Below, piece after piece: positions 37,271 to 47,098 of a stretch of 64,000 nucleotides of DNA. Each line of letters begins with the position of its first letter. Positions within the stretch are counted from its first letter, which is position 1. The DNA is from Clostridia bacterium (GTDB taxonomy: Bacteria; Bacillota; Clostridia; Saccharofermentanales; Saccharofermentanaceae). The DNA lies in assembly GCA_024403735.1 (NCBI GenBank), contig JAKSRG010000001.1, forward strand, positions 167,155 through 231,154, written 5' to 3'. Below the pieces are notes generated by a model. It was given only the letters and a program-made list of their open reading frames with translations, did no database searches and had not been told where the DNA came from. The position numbers and the translations under genes are program-made.

Positions 37271-38479
37271 TTAGATTTTCTCGCCCTTTTCTCTAAGAAG
37301 CTTCTTAATCTTCTCTGTAGGATTGATGAGATTTGAGAGTGATGCATCGTGGTTAATAGCATCAATAAGAAGAGCTACGAACTTACACATATTAACATCA
37401 GCGAACCAAGGAGCCTGGAGAAGCTCTGGTCTTCTATAAATGAGGTTAGTAGCGAATACCTTATTGATAACGCCTTCTTCATATGCCTTGTTGAAATTGT
37501 CAATACCTTCTGTGAAGAGACCAAAAGTAACAGCACAATATACGTTTCTAGCACCGCGAGCCTTCATCTCACGACCGATATCGAGCATTGAATCACCAGA
37601 TGAGATCATGTCGTCAACGATAAGGATATCCATTCCTTCAACTGAGTCACCAAGGAACTCGTGAGCAACGATAGGGTTACGACCGTTTACTACCTTAGTG
37701 TAGTCACGTCTCTTGTAGAATGTTCCGAGAGGAACACCAAGGATAGAAGCGAAGTACATAGCTCTTGAGATACCGCCTTCATCAGGAGATACTACCATGA
37801 ACTTGCCGTTAGAGAATGAAAGGTCAGGAATCTGACGATACATTTCCTTAATAATCTGATATGTAGGAGGTAAGCTCTCAAAACCAGAAAGTGGAATAGC
37901 ATTTGATACACGCTCATCATGAGCATCAAAAGTAATGATGTTAGCTACGCCAAGGTTATAGAGCTCCTCAAGTGCGAATGCACAGTCGAGAGATTCACGT
38001 GAGTTTCTCTTATGCTGTCTGCTCTCATAAAGGAAAGGCATGATTACGTTAATACGTCTAGCCTTACCAGAACAAGCAAGAATCACACGCTTCAAATCCT
38101 GATAATGATCATCAGGACTCATTCTGTTGTCCTGACCAAACATCTTATAAGTGCATGAATAATTCATTACATCACTTACGATAAAGAGATCATGACCACG
38201 AACTGAATTCTGAACTACTGCTTTTCCTTCGCCAGAAGAGAAACGATTATTGTCTACCTGGATACGATAATCGCTTCTGAAGAAACCAGGGTACTTAGAT
38301 ACAAAAGCTTCCTGTTGGTATTCAGAACGTCTAGAATTAAGGTAATAGTTAACCTTCTCAGTGAATTCTGTACTACCTGTAAGTGGGATAAGACCGATAG
38401 GTCCTACAGGAGCCATTGGGTTGTCGCCATATTGGTTATAGCGAGAATAAGATTTCTCATCATTAGGAGCTGAAATCAT
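37271..38479 (-). CDS. prs: Ribose-phosphate pyrophosphokinase, long form, copy 1
   Basis: PRPP synthetase transfers pyrophosphate from ATP to ribose-5-phosphate. This 402-residue form is longer than the standard 315 and has an N-terminal extension of about 90 residues. Core motifs are seen: RGHDLFIVSD, INVIMPFLYESRQ, the divalent metal site FDAHDE (184-189), the catalytic flexible loop FYKRRDY with K256 and R258, and the PRPP-binding loop VDDMISSGDSM. The catalytic lysine and arginine are intact, so this copy is probably the active enzyme. A paralog lies 75 bases upstream on the same strand. Confidence 0.92.
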   Translation of the reverse strand: MISAPNDEKSYSRYNQYGDNPMAPVGPIGLIPLTGSTEFTEKVNYYLNSRRSEYQQEAFVSKYPGFFRSDYRIQVDNNRFSSGEGKAVVQNSVRGHDLFIVSDVMNYSCTYKMFGQDNRMSPDDHYQDLKRVILACSGKARRINVIMPFLYESRQHKRNSRESLDCAFALEELYNLGVANIITFDAHDERVSNAIPLSGFESLPPTYQIIKEMYRQIPDLSFSNGKFMVVSPDEGGISRAMYFASILGVPLGTFYKRRDYTKVVNGRNPIVAHEFLGDSVEGMDILIVDDMISSGDSMLDIGREMKARGARNVYCAVTFGLFTEGIDNFNKAYEEGVINKVFATNLIYRRPELLQAPWFADVNMCKFVALLIDAINHDASLSNLINPTEKIKKLLREKGEKI

Positions 38480-38554
38480 AATTGCAAACCTCTCATCAAT
38501 AATTCTTTAAATCTTTTTGCTTATATAATTAATCCCTAGTAGGGAATAACTAAC

Positions 38555-39781
38555 TTAAATATCATCGATAAACTCATTAAGTCTCATCTGGCTCAAGAAA
38601 TCAGTAATTCTTGAAGTTGAGTTAATGAGATCACCAATTGACTCATCAACGTTGAGCGCATCAATAATACGAGCAACGAATGGAATCATATTTACGTCTA
38701 CGTACCATTCCTTTTCAAGGAGTTCCTGTGGTCTGTAAATCAGATTTGTACAAACAACAGCTTTAATAAGTCCTTCTTCATAAGCCTTATCGAACTCCTC
38801 AAATCCATTCGAAAATAATCCGAAAGGGGCGAGGTAGTAGATGTCACGAGCACCTTTTTCTTTGAGAATAGATGCTGTAGTCATCATTGTGTGACCAGTC
38901 TTAATCATATCATCGATAATAAGAGCATCCATGCCATTAATATCGTTTCCAATAAATCTATAATTCTTAACAGGTACTACGCCATCTTTGATATTTGCGT
39001 AATCTCTATCTCTATAGAAAATTCCAAGAGGAAGGTTAAGCATTGATGCATAGAAAACAGCTCTGCTAACACCAGTCTCGTCTGGGCTGATAACCATTGT
39101 TTTCGCTGGGTTCATAGAAAGTGAACCAAACTTGGAAATAAGAGTAGTAATGATCTTGTATGCTGAATTTGGCTTTTCAATACCCATAAGTGGAACAGCA
39201 TTATCAATTCTAGGATCGTGTGGATCGAAAACAATCAAGTTTGTAACTCCAAGATCGTAGAGCTGCTTCAATACTGCAGCGCAGTCAAGAGACTCACCAT
39301 AAGAAAGGTTTCTTCTCTTAATCTGAAGGCCTTCATAAAGGAAAGGCATGATTACATTAACTCTTTTAGCTTTACCAACGCATGTGGAAATAATTCTAAG
39401 TAAATCTCTATAGTGATCATCAGGGGAGATGACATGAGCTTCGCCACAGATGTCAACTCTAAGATTGTGGGAGAGTACATCAGTGATGATATAGATATCA
39501 TGACCTCTTGAACTTTCCTTCATTGTGAATTTACCTTCAGCTGTCTGAAATCTAGGTAAATCTGTATCAAAAAGATAGCTACTTCTTAAATAGCCAGGGT
39601 TGTTAACAAATGGATTAGCCTTTGCATTGTAGCGCTTAAGACGCTTCTCGTAGAGTACATTACTAACTTGCTGAACAAATTCCTTGTTAGCAGTGTGTGC
39701 AATGATAGCGATTGGTCCATATGGTTCCAATCTGAGCTCATTGTATGTTGAGTCTGTTGTCTCAAAACTATTAAGCTGCAT
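38555..39781 (-). CDS. Ribose-phosphate pyrophosphokinase paralog, copy 2
   Basis: Clear paralog (408 residues) of copy 1 along its full length, with RGHDIYIITD, VNVIMPFLYE, FDPHDP (185-190) and the phosphate-ribose loop IDDMIKTGHTM. In the catalytic loop copy 1 has FYKRRDY, but this protein has FYRDRDY: R257 and D258 replace the Lys and first Arg. That lysine is essential in studied class I enzymes, so activity may be low or lost and the protein may be regulatory, like eukaryotic PRPP-synthetase-associated proteins. This is inference. The start follows AAGGAGAG. Confidence 0.88.
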   Translation of the reverse strand: MQLNSFETTDSTYNELRLEPYGPIAIIAHTANKEFVQQVSNVLYEKRLKRYNAKANPFVNNPGYLRSSYLFDTDLPRFQTAEGKFTMKESSRGHDIYIITDVLSHNLRVDICGEAHVISPDDHYRDLLRIISTCVGKAKRVNVIMPFLYEGLQIKRRNLSYGESLDCAAVLKQLYDLGVTNLIVFDPHDPRIDNAVPLMGIEKPNSAYKIITTLISKFGSLSMNPAKTMVISPDETGVSRAVFYASMLNLPLGIFYRDRDYANIKDGVVPVKNYRFIGNDINGMDALIIDDMIKTGHTMMTTASILKEKGARDIYYLAPFGLFSNGFEEFDKAYEEGLIKAVVCTNLIYRPQELLEKEWYVDVNMIPFVARIIDALNVDESIGDLINSTSRITDFLSQMRLNEFIDDI

Positions 39782-39838
39782 TATGCACTCTCCTTAAATT
39801 ATTAATAATAGTGTATCAAATCTGAAGTTTAATTCAAC

Positions 39839-40432
39839 TTACAAATTGAGAAACTCTTCAATTCCATGACGTAAATCATCAAGTCCGATTTTACGTTCAG
39901 AAGATACTGCGTACACATTAGCATCATCTTTGATATCAAGGTCTTCTGCTAGCTCTTGGAGACGATTTCTCATCTGCTGTTTGCTGAACTTATCGCATTT
40001 TGTGAATACTACGAAATAAGGAATATTTGCATTATTCATGAACTCGAGCATTGCGATATCGTGATCAGAAGGATAATGTCTGATATCCATCAAGTGAAGT
40101 ACGAGACTGAATTTTCTACCGCAAGTGAAGTAATCTTCAGCAAGTTTTGAGAACTTTTCTTTCTTTTCCTTTGACGTCTTGGCATATCCATAACCAGGAA
40201 GATCTGCAATATATAATTTTTTATCGGTATTGAAATAAATTACTGACTGTGTTTTGCCTGGAGTTTGTGATACTCGAGCAAGTTTCTTGTTGTCGGCCAA
40301 GCCATTAACAAGTGAAGACTTACCAACGTTAGATTTACCAGATAATACAATCTCAGGTAAATCTTCAGGTGGGCAGGCTGATGTTGATGCAGCCAATCCC
40401 CAGAAAACAGTATTTCTGAAGTTAATGCTCAT
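39839..40432 (-). CDS. engB: Ribosome biogenesis GTPase EngB (YsxC)
   Basis: EngB is an essential GTPase for assembly of the 50S subunit. G1 is LSGKSNVGKSSL, the G3 region is IADLPGYGYAKTSKE, G4 is FTKCDKF and G5 is YAVSSE. About 197 residues, normal for the family. The ATG at 40432 has GGGGGA seven bases upstream; the TTG at 40444 overlaps that site. A TATAAT-like box on the minus strand near 40463-40468 may be its -10. It is transcribed divergently from comEC. Confidence 0.96.
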   Translation of the reverse strand: MSINFRNTVFWGLAASTSACPPEDLPEIVLSGKSNVGKSSLVNGLADNKKLARVSQTPGKTQSVIYFNTDKKLYIADLPGYGYAKTSKEKKEKFSKLAEDYFTCGRKFSLVLHLMDIRHYPSDHDIAMLEFMNNANIPYFVVFTKCDKFSKQQMRNRLQELAEDLDIKDDANVYAVSSERKIGLDDLRHGIEEFLNL

Positions 40433-40499
40433 AAATTCCCCCAAACAAAATAATTCAATCTAATTATACCCAATATGTCTTTGGATTTGTCTTTTATAC

Positions 40500-40540
40500 T
40501 TTGTCGATTTTTGTCGATTTTTAGTATTATTTTGTACTAA
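40500..40540 (+). promoter_or_regulatory. Tandem TTGTCGA boxes upstream of comEC
   Basis: TTGTCGATTT occurs twice in direct tandem (40501-40510 and 40511-40520), one helical turn apart, followed by TTTGTACTAA, which resembles the TTGGTACTAT of the comM promoter. The spacing to that block (22 or 32 bases from the G of each box to the TACTAA) differs from the 28 at comM and the pilin operon. The box is close to the Spo0A box TTGTCGAA. Function is inferred. Confidence 0.5.
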
Positions 40541-40591
40541 TTTTTATACAAGAAATCACATATCATCAAACTTAAAGGGAGATGATATGAT

Positions 40592-42745
40592 TTGAACAAT
40601 AATATATCAGAAATATTTAAGAAAATTCTTAGGCGACCATTGCTATTTCCAGCGATTATTCTGTTTGTAGTTGTGTTCGTATATTTATCATGGATAAAAG
40701 GTACAGATACAAAATTCTTTGATAATTCTTATGCAAAAATACTTATAATTCAGACGGATTATAGATTTAATGGTAAAAATTATTATATTGGGCTAATAAA
40801 TGGCGATAGATATAAAATCAACTGTAATCAAGACTTGTATCCTGGCGATATCCTTGAAGTAAAAGGTGTGAGTGAACTTCCATATGAAGCTACCAATCCA
40901 GGTGAATTTGATTATAAAGACTATCTCCAAACTAAGGGTATTTCATACGTGTTCGAGGTTGATGAGATCTTAACATACAATCAATCACAAGTTGGTTACT
41001 TGATTACTCGTATTCGTTACTTCATAAGAGATGGTGTTTTCGATATAGTCAAAGGAGAAGTAGCAGATAACGAACTAGCCTTATTAGGAGCATTTTGCCT
41101 TGGTGATTCATCCTTGGTTGAACAGAATACTATACGTGCTTTTAGGACTAATAACTGCTCACATTTACTAGCTGTATCTGGTAGTCATTTTGCTGGATTT
41201 CTACTATTAATACCTTATTTTATGGATACATTAGAGATAAATCCTAGGAGTAGACGTATTTTCTTTTTGATTGCTGTGATAATCACAGGTTTTATGACTG
41301 GCTGGACGGAATCTGTCACCAGAGCAGCAATAATGAGTATTTGTTCATTATTCATGCGTGATAGCATTTCTGGAATGAGTTTTGCAGCGATTGTTATGCT
41401 TCTTGCTAATCCGTATTCGGCGTTATCTTCAGGGTTTCAGATGAGTTTTTGTGCAACGATTGGAATTATTTGTTGTAATGGCAAGATTTCGGCGTCTTTA
41501 TTTAGATTTTGTAGAAATAAATTCCTGTCAGAAGCAATAGCTGTCACTTTATCAGCGCAGATAGGTGTATTGATTTTTTCATTCATTAATTCAACGAAGT
41601 ATAGTTTTATTTCTTTTGGTGTTCAGATAATCGGTAGTTTTCTTATTGAATGTCTTTGTGTTTTCTTTGTGCTAGGATTAGTGTTCTGCACTATCAGTGA
41701 TTTTGCAATGTTTCCTTGTGCCTTTATTGCAAATACTATTTGTTCAATTATGAATGTTACGACAAGATTTTCTCGTTATTCATTCTCATTTAGAAATGAA
41801 TATAGGCTTCTACCAGTGCTACTAATGCTCTTGTTCATATGTATATATTTAAGGAAATGTTGGTTAATCAGAAGTTGTTATAAACTAATTGTGGTAATTC
41901 TTTCTATTTCAATTGTCAGTGTGGTTTTCTATGGCCTATATGATAAGCCTAAGACGAAGATACTGTTCGTTGATGTAGGTCAAGGTGATTGTTGTTTGAT
42001 AATTACTGAGAGATTTAATTGCCTTATTGATTCAGGTGTTAATATTAATGGCTCGAAAACAATCCCTGAAGTTCTGGATTACTATTCAATAGATAAACTT
42101 GATTTTGCAATAATGACACACTGGGATGAGGATCATGGTGGAGGAATGATTGAATTACTCAAGAGTGGTCGAGTAGATATGATTTACACTTCGTTTGTAG
42201 GTGAGAATTCTAATGTTAATAGTTTTCTAAGTAATTACTATGAAGATGATGAGATTAAAAATGTGCTTAATGATTGTTTTCGAGAGCTTCATATTAATCA
42301 GTCAATTGAACTATCAGAAAATGATAAGTTAAAGGTTATTTGGCCCAATTATGAGCCTATGACTGGAGATAATCCTGATAGTCTTGTTCTTAATCTTGAG
42401 ACGTGGGGGAGGAATATCTTGTTTACTGGTGATATTGATATCGATTGTGAGTTATCAATGATTGAAAGCAGTCTTGTTACTTCTATTGATGTCCTTAAAG
42501 TTGCTCATCATGGTAGTAAATACTCTACGTCTAGTGATTTCCTTAAATGTACTAATCCCTCGGATGCTGTGATATCTGTAGGACTACATAATTATTATGG
42601 ACATCCAGCAGATGAAGTTATTGATAGATTAGGTGAAGTTGAGGCAAATATCTACCAGACCTCGAAAAATGGAGCGATTATTGTTAATATTGCAAAAGAC
42701 GGATATAAGATTGATGTGTTCAAGGAGAATAAATATGCCTTCTAA
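40592..42745 (+). CDS. comEC: DNA-uptake channel ComEC/Rec2
   Basis: ComEC forms the membrane channel that carries single-stranded DNA into the cell during transformation. The 717-residue protein has N-terminal transmembrane helices, an OB-like extracellular domain (about residues 45-120), the Competence domain of multiple helices with SHLLAVSGSHFAGFLLL, and a C-terminal metallo-beta-lactamase domain with VDVGQGDCCLI and the metal motif THWDEDHGGG (HxDxDH-like, His first), plus KVAHHGSKYSTS. It starts with TTG after GGGAG; the nearby ATG at 40587 is out of frame. It overlaps holA by 11 bases. Confidence 0.95.
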   Translation: MNNNISEIFKKILRRPLLFPAIILFVVVFVYLSWIKGTDTKFFDNSYAKILIIQTDYRFNGKNYYIGLINGDRYKINCNQDLYPGDILEVKGVSELPYEATNPGEFDYKDYLQTKGISYVFEVDEILTYNQSQVGYLITRIRYFIRDGVFDIVKGEVADNELALLGAFCLGDSSLVEQNTIRAFRTNNCSHLLAVSGSHFAGFLLLIPYFMDTLEINPRSRRIFFLIAVIITGFMTGWTESVTRAAIMSICSLFMRDSISGMSFAAIVMLLANPYSALSSGFQMSFCATIGIICCNGKISASLFRFCRNKFLSEAIAVTLSAQIGVLIFSFINSTKYSFISFGVQIIGSFLIECLCVFFVLGLVFCTISDFAMFPCAFIANTICSIMNVTTRFSRYSFSFRNEYRLLPVLLMLLFICIYLRKCWLIRSCYKLIVVILSISIVSVVFYGLYDKPKTKILFVDVGQGDCCLIITERFNCLIDSGVNINGSKTIPEVLDYYSIDKLDFAIMTHWDEDHGGGMIELLKSGRVDMIYTSFVGENSNVNSFLSNYYEDDEIKNVLNDCFRELHINQSIELSENDKLKVIWPNYEPMTGDNPDSLVLNLETWGRNILFTGDIDIDCELSMIESSLVTSIDVLKVAHHGSKYSTSSDFLKCTNPSDAVISVGLHNYYGHPADEVIDRLGEVEANIYQTSKNGAIIVNIAKDGYKIDVFKENKYAF

Positions 42746-43766
42746 GACTTTAAGTGTCGATGAATTAGTTAAGCAGATTAAAGTGAAGAATCTTCCTTCA
42801 TTGTTGCTTATTTATGGTCAAGAAGACTATTTCTGTGAGAATTCCGTTCGTCTTATTCGTAAAGCATATATATCTGAAGGTTCAGAGCAAATGGATTATG
42901 TAAAGTTAGATTTTGAATCTAAAGGCTTTGACCTCGATAAGGTTATTGATAATTCACAGTTACCACCATGGCTATCAACAAAAAGAGTTGTATTAGTAAG
43001 AAATTCAGGCATCTTTTCTGTTGCTGATCCTAAGAAAGATTTAGCTACTTCATTTGAGAAATTTGCTTCAAGCATTCCTGATACAACGATTGTTGTATTT
43101 TGGGAAGATGCAATAGATAAGAGAAAAAAGGGAATACTCAAGACTTTTGAGACAAAAGGAATTGTTTGTGAGAGCCCTTTCCTTAATGATGTTTCAATTG
43201 CTAGCAAGATTTCAGGATTACTCGGAAGATATGAATTAAAGATTACTAATGATGCAGTAGATAGTTTGATTAGTAGATCTGATAAGTCAATGAGACTAAT
43301 TCTGAATGAAATCTCTAAGATATTGTTATATTGTCAGGCTAATAAGATTTCACTGATCGATATGGAAGTTATAGATATGCTTTGCGCACCTGATGTAAAA
43401 GGATCTATCTTTGATTTAACAGATTCAATTAGTACTGGTAATGCGGGAATTGCATTATCAATTGTTGATAATCTAATAACTCTTAAGGAACCAGTAGCTA
43501 AGATTAAATTTATGCTTGCTAAACATATTAGACAGTTAATATGTGCCAAGGAACTTAAATCAAGTGACTTGATTACGAGAGAATTAGGAATTCATCCATA
43601 TTCAGCACAGAAGCTCGCACAGCAGGCACCTAAGTTTACTATGGATAAGCTTTTGAGTTTATATGCACAGTGTGCTAAAAGTGATTTTGATTTCAAACAG
43701 GGAAAAATGGATGAGAGGCATTCTCTTGAGATTTTACTTGTTTTGGCATGCAAAAGTTTGACTTGA
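42735..43766 (+). CDS. holA: DNA polymerase III delta subunit
   Basis: HolA opens the sliding clamp as part of the clamp loader. The N-terminal domain has [20 protein letters not shown], followed by [15 protein letters not shown] and an AAA+-like lid and collar domain with [15 protein letters not shown] and the C-terminal [15 protein letters not shown] helix. It has 343 residues, normal. I chose the ATG at 42735 with AGGAG seven bases upstream; the longer frame from 42633 lies inside comEC. The pairing comEC-holA is conserved in Bacillota. Confidence 0.93.
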   Translation: MPSKTLSVDELVKQIKVKNLPSLLLIYGQEDYFCENSVRLIRKAYISEGSEQMDYVKLDFESKGFDLDKVIDNSQLPPWLSTKRVVLVRNSGIFSVADPKKDLATSFEKFASSIPDTTIVVFWEDAIDKRKKGILKTFETKGIVCESPFLNDVSIASKISGLLGRYELKITNDAVDSLISRSDKSMRLILNEISKILLYCQANKISLIDMEVIDMLCAPDVKGSIFDLTDSISTGNAGIALSIVDNLITLKEPVAKIKFMLAKHIRQLICAKELKSSDLITRELGIHPYSAQKLAQQAPKFTMDKLLSLYAQCAKSDFDFKQGKMDERHSLEILLVLACKSLT

Positions 43767-43821
43767 TTATTCAAGTGTTCTAAAATATATCGGTTATACT
43801 TTGATTACGGAGGAATTTACA

Positions 43822-45018
43822 GTGAGTAAAATTCAGATGACTACTCCACTTGTTGAGATGGATGGAGATGAAATGACAAGAATTATCTGGAAGCAGATTA
43901 AAGATATCGTTTTGCTTCCATTTGTTGACTTGAAGACAGAATATTTCGATTTGGGTCTTGTAAATCGTGATAATACAAACGATCAGGTTACAATCGATTC
44001 TGCTAATAGAACTAAGGAACTTGGTGTTGCTGTTAAGTGTGCAACAATTACACCAAATGCTCAGAGAATGACTGAGTACAACCTTAAGAGCATGTGGAAG
44101 AGCCCTAATGGTACTATCCGTGCTATCCTCGATGGTACTGTGTTCCGTTCACCAATTATGGTTAAGGGTATTTCTCCAATTGTTTCTACATGGAAGAAGC
44201 CAATCACTATTGCTCGTCATGCTTATGGTGATGTTTATAAGAATACTGAGATTAAGGTTCCTGGTGCTGGTAAGGCTGAGCTCGTATTTACAGCAGAAGA
44301 TGGTACAGTAATCCGTGAGACAATCATGGATTTTGATGCTCCAGGTATCATCCAGGGTATTCACAACAAGAATAAGTCAATTGAGAGCTTTGCTAAGTCA
44401 TGCTTTACATATGCTCTTGATACAAAGCAGGATTTGTGGTTCGCAACAAAGGATACAATTTCTAAGAAGTACGATCACACATTTAAGGATATTTTTGCTG
44501 AGGTATTCGAAGCAGAGTTTAAGACAAAGTTCGAAGAAGCTGGTATCGAGTATTTCTACACATTGATTGATGATGCTGTAGCAAGAATTATGAAGTGCGA
44601 AGGTGGTATCCTTTGGGCTTGTAAGAACTACGATGGTGACGTTATGAGTGATATGCTTGCTTCTGCAAATGGTTCACTTGCAATGATGACATCTGTTCTC
44701 GTTTCACCAGATGGTAAGTATGAGTATGAAGCTGCTCATGGTACAGTTACACGTCATTATTATAAGTATCTTAAGGGTGAGACAACATCTACTAACCCAA
44801 TGGCTACATTGTTTGCTTGGACTGGTGCTCTTCGTAAGCGTGCTCAGCTCGATGGTCTTGCTGATTTGGAAGCTTTTGCTGATAAGCTTGAGAAGGCTTC
44901 AATTGAGACTATTGAAGAAGGTACAATTACTGGTGACCTTAAGAACCTTATTGATTGTCCTGTTAAGAACGTTGTTAATACTGAAGACTTCCTTAAGGCA
45001 ATCGCTGCAAAGCTTTAA
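43822..45018 (+). CDS. icd: NADP-dependent isocitrate dehydrogenase, eukaryotic-type
   Basis: It oxidises isocitrate to 2-oxoglutarate with NADP. The sequence is of the eukaryotic/type II homodimeric subfamily: [18 protein letters not shown] at the N terminus, [20 protein letters not shown] with the substrate serine, the [13 protein letters not shown] metal-binding region, and the [16 protein letters not shown] segment. It has 398 residues. The start is a GTG with CGGAGGA eight bases upstream; the TTG at 43801 precedes the ribosome site. It supports the oxidative branch of the TCA cycle for glutamate synthesis. Confidence 0.95.
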   Translation: MSKIQMTTPLVEMDGDEMTRIIWKQIKDIVLLPFVDLKTEYFDLGLVNRDNTNDQVTIDSANRTKELGVAVKCATITPNAQRMTEYNLKSMWKSPNGTIRAILDGTVFRSPIMVKGISPIVSTWKKPITIARHAYGDVYKNTEIKVPGAGKAELVFTAEDGTVIRETIMDFDAPGIIQGIHNKNKSIESFAKSCFTYALDTKQDLWFATKDTISKKYDHTFKDIFAEVFEAEFKTKFEEAGIEYFYTLIDDAVARIMKCEGGILWACKNYDGDVMSDMLASANGSLAMMTSVLVSPDGKYEYEAAHGTVTRHYYKYLKGETTSTNPMATLFAWTGALRKRAQLDGLADLEAFADKLEKASIETIEEGTITGDLKNLIDCPVKNVVNTEDFLKAIAAKL

Positions 45019-45059
45019 TTTTTTATTTTAATAACTATTGATTTACGGAGGAAATAATT

Positions 45060-45572
45060 ATGAGTTATTACGAGACATGGATCCAGAGATCTGAAAAGGA
45101 AACAGATCAGAATAAATATACACAGTACATGAATTTGTACTTCACACTTGAGAAGAATGCTTATGACACAATTCTTAAGGCTTATCCAAATGTTGAAGAG
45201 TATACAAAGGGTACAGCTTTGGAACTTTGCGAGAAGCTTGGCTTTGGTAAGAGCAATATGGATATTTATGTAGGCTTCCTCGATGGTATCCAGACAAGCC
45301 TTAAGAACGAGATCAATATCGAAGCTATTGAAGATTCAACAGCTATCGAACTTGATATCGATTTTGAGAAACTTTTCTACAACATGAAGGACGCTAAGGC
45401 TGAGTGGCTCTTTAAGCTTCCATCATGGAACAATGTTCTTTCTGTTGAGCAGAGAGATAAGATTGCATTCGAGTACAGAGAGGCTAATACAATCCATGTA
45501 GAAAAGATTGGCCGTAATGATCCATGTCCATGTGGTTCTGGTAAGAAGTACAAGAAGTGCTGCGGTAAGTAA
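45060..45572 (+). CDS. SEC-C metal-binding motif protein
   Basis: A 170-residue soluble protein whose last 25 residues are a SEC-C zinc motif ([20 protein letters not shown]), identical in plan to the C terminus of SecA in this same window. The first 145 residues are a mostly helical, acidic domain ([25 protein letters not shown]) that I cannot assign. SEC-C domains bind Zn and in SecA contact ribosomes and SecB. Its own role is unknown. It has its own CGGAGGA ribosome site 41 bases after icd. Confidence 0.85.
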   Translation: MSYYETWIQRSEKETDQNKYTQYMNLYFTLEKNAYDTILKAYPNVEEYTKGTALELCEKLGFGKSNMDIYVGFLDGIQTSLKNEINIEAIEDSTAIELDIDFEKLFYNMKDAKAEWLFKLPSWNNVLSVEQRDKIAFEYREANTIHVEKIGRNDPCPCGSGKKYKKCCGK

Positions 45573-45600
45573 TTTATATTTATTTTGAGAGGTAATAGTT

Positions 45601-46488
45601 GTGCGTAGGCTGTTTGCAAACAAGTGGTTTATTGTTGTATTAATCACAGTATTATTGGTTGCAATTATTATTCTTGGTGCTATTCCTAATAGTCCAGTTA
45701 ATAAGATTCTTACGCCAGTAAAGGCAGTTGCTAATCCAATTCAGCGTTTCGTTAAGTCTGTTGGAACAACAATTGACGACTATTGGGCAGCTATTACTGA
45801 TGGTGTAGCTATCCGTGAGGAGAATGTTGCACTTAAAGAGGAAATTGCTCGATTAGAATATGAAGCTACCAAAGATGATGAAGCGATGATTAGATATGAA
45901 GAGTTGAAAGATGCTTTTCATATCAAAGATTCATTTAGCGATTATGATATTTTTGGTGCTTCTGTTTTGTCGAGAGAAGCAGATGAATGGTTTAGTGTTA
46001 TTCGAGTAGGTGCCGGAATTGATGATGGCCTTATACTCGAGAACACTTATTCATATGCTGTAGTTGATAATCGAACTAACCTTATTGGTCGAGTTATTGA
46101 GACTAATTCATCTGAGAGTAAGATACTGCCTTTATTGCATGAAGGTTTTTCTGTAAATGGTAAGGTTAATGAAGTTAACGGTGCGGTTATTTTAGTATCT
46201 GGTGATGCAGCACTAAAAAAGCAAGGCCTTTGCCTTGTAACAGGAATTGGTGAGGATGTTGTCATCGAAGTAGGTGACGTAATTGTTACTTCTGGTGATG
46301 GTGGTTTGTTTCCTCAAGGTATCCCTATAGGAGAGATTTATTCTGTAGATTATTCAGATTCTCTTCATCCTATTGCAACTCTGATTCCATATGCTTCAAT
46401 TGATGATTTGAAGGATGTATTCATAATGGTTCCATATAATCAGGATGTTGCTACTGAAACTCCAGTAACAGAGGAAACTAATGAATAA
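45601..46488 (+). CDS. mreC: Rod shape-determining protein MreC
   Basis: MreC is a bitopic protein that links the MreB cytoskeleton to the elongation machinery. The N-terminal transmembrane helix (residues 9-28) is followed by a coiled coil (about residues 65-110, [21 protein letters not shown]) and a beta-rich extracellular domain with [25 protein letters not shown] and [18 protein letters not shown]. The 295 residues are normal. It starts with GTG after GAGAGG. mreD overlaps by 8 bases. mreB is not next to it. Confidence 0.95.
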   Translation: MRRLFANKWFIVVLITVLLVAIIILGAIPNSPVNKILTPVKAVANPIQRFVKSVGTTIDDYWAAITDGVAIREENVALKEEIARLEYEATKDDEAMIRYEELKDAFHIKDSFSDYDIFGASVLSREADEWFSVIRVGAGIDDGLILENTYSYAVVDNRTNLIGRVIETNSSESKILPLLHEGFSVNGKVNEVNGAVILVSGDAALKKQGLCLVTGIGEDVVIEVGDVIVTSGDGGLFPQGIPIGEIYSVDYSDSLHPIATLIPYASIDDLKDVFIMVPYNQDVATETPVTEETNE

Positions 46489-47098
46489 AGTTAAACTTGT
46501 TCGTAAAATACTCGTGTATGCTATTTATGTAGTGTTTCTAGTGTGCTTTCAGGTTTCTTTTCCTGATAAGATTTCTTTTGATGCACAGATTGCTGACATA
46601 ATGTTCGTATTTGTTTCTCTTGTTGCTTATTATTATGGTCTTTGGGATGGAATAATTGTAGGTTTGGTTGTTGGTATTCTTAGAGATTGCTTTGCTGCAC
46701 CTGCTATTTTGAGTTTTAATGGAGACATTGCAACTTCAGTTGGAATTGGTTCTCTATCTATGTTTCTTGTAGCAGTATTTTCTGCTAGTGTTTTTACAGT
46801 TAAGATGCATAGGAAATTTTCTTTTGCTTTGATAACAGTCGCTACTTGTAGCGTTATTTATAAGATTTTAGGCCACGGTGCTATTAAGCTTTGGACTACT
46901 GTATTCTCAAGCGCTTCTTATAGTTTGAGTTTTAAGCAGGTAGTTGTTGATTCTATTTTGGTTCAGGTTCTTTTGAATTTGATTTGCGCTATTCCACTAA
47001 TCCTTTTGTTGAGATTTGCTGGTCCTTATAGCGGTGGTGTAAATCCTGCTTTATCAAAGAATGATACAGGAGGTAATCAGTCATGGCTAACAGTATAA
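46481..47098 (+). CDS. mreD: Rod shape-determining protein MreD
   Basis: MreD is a small polytopic membrane protein of the elongasome. This 205-residue protein has about five to six transmembrane helices and the family segments FPDKISFDAQIADIMFVFVSLVAYYYG and LWDGIIVGLVVGILRDCF. Sequence conservation in the family is low, so the call relies on position between mreC and a penicillin-binding protein as well as length and topology. Its start overlaps mreC by 8 bases and its end overlaps the PBP gene by 16 bases. Confidence 0.9.
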   Translation: MNKVKLVRKILVYAIYVVFLVCFQVSFPDKISFDAQIADIMFVFVSLVAYYYGLWDGIIVGLVVGILRDCFAAPAILSFNGDIATSVGIGSLSMFLVAVFSASVFTVKMHRKFSFALITVATCSVIYKILGHGAIKLWTTVFSSASYSLSFKQVVVDSILVQVLLNLICAIPLILLLRFAGPYSGGVNPALSKNDTGGNQSWLTV

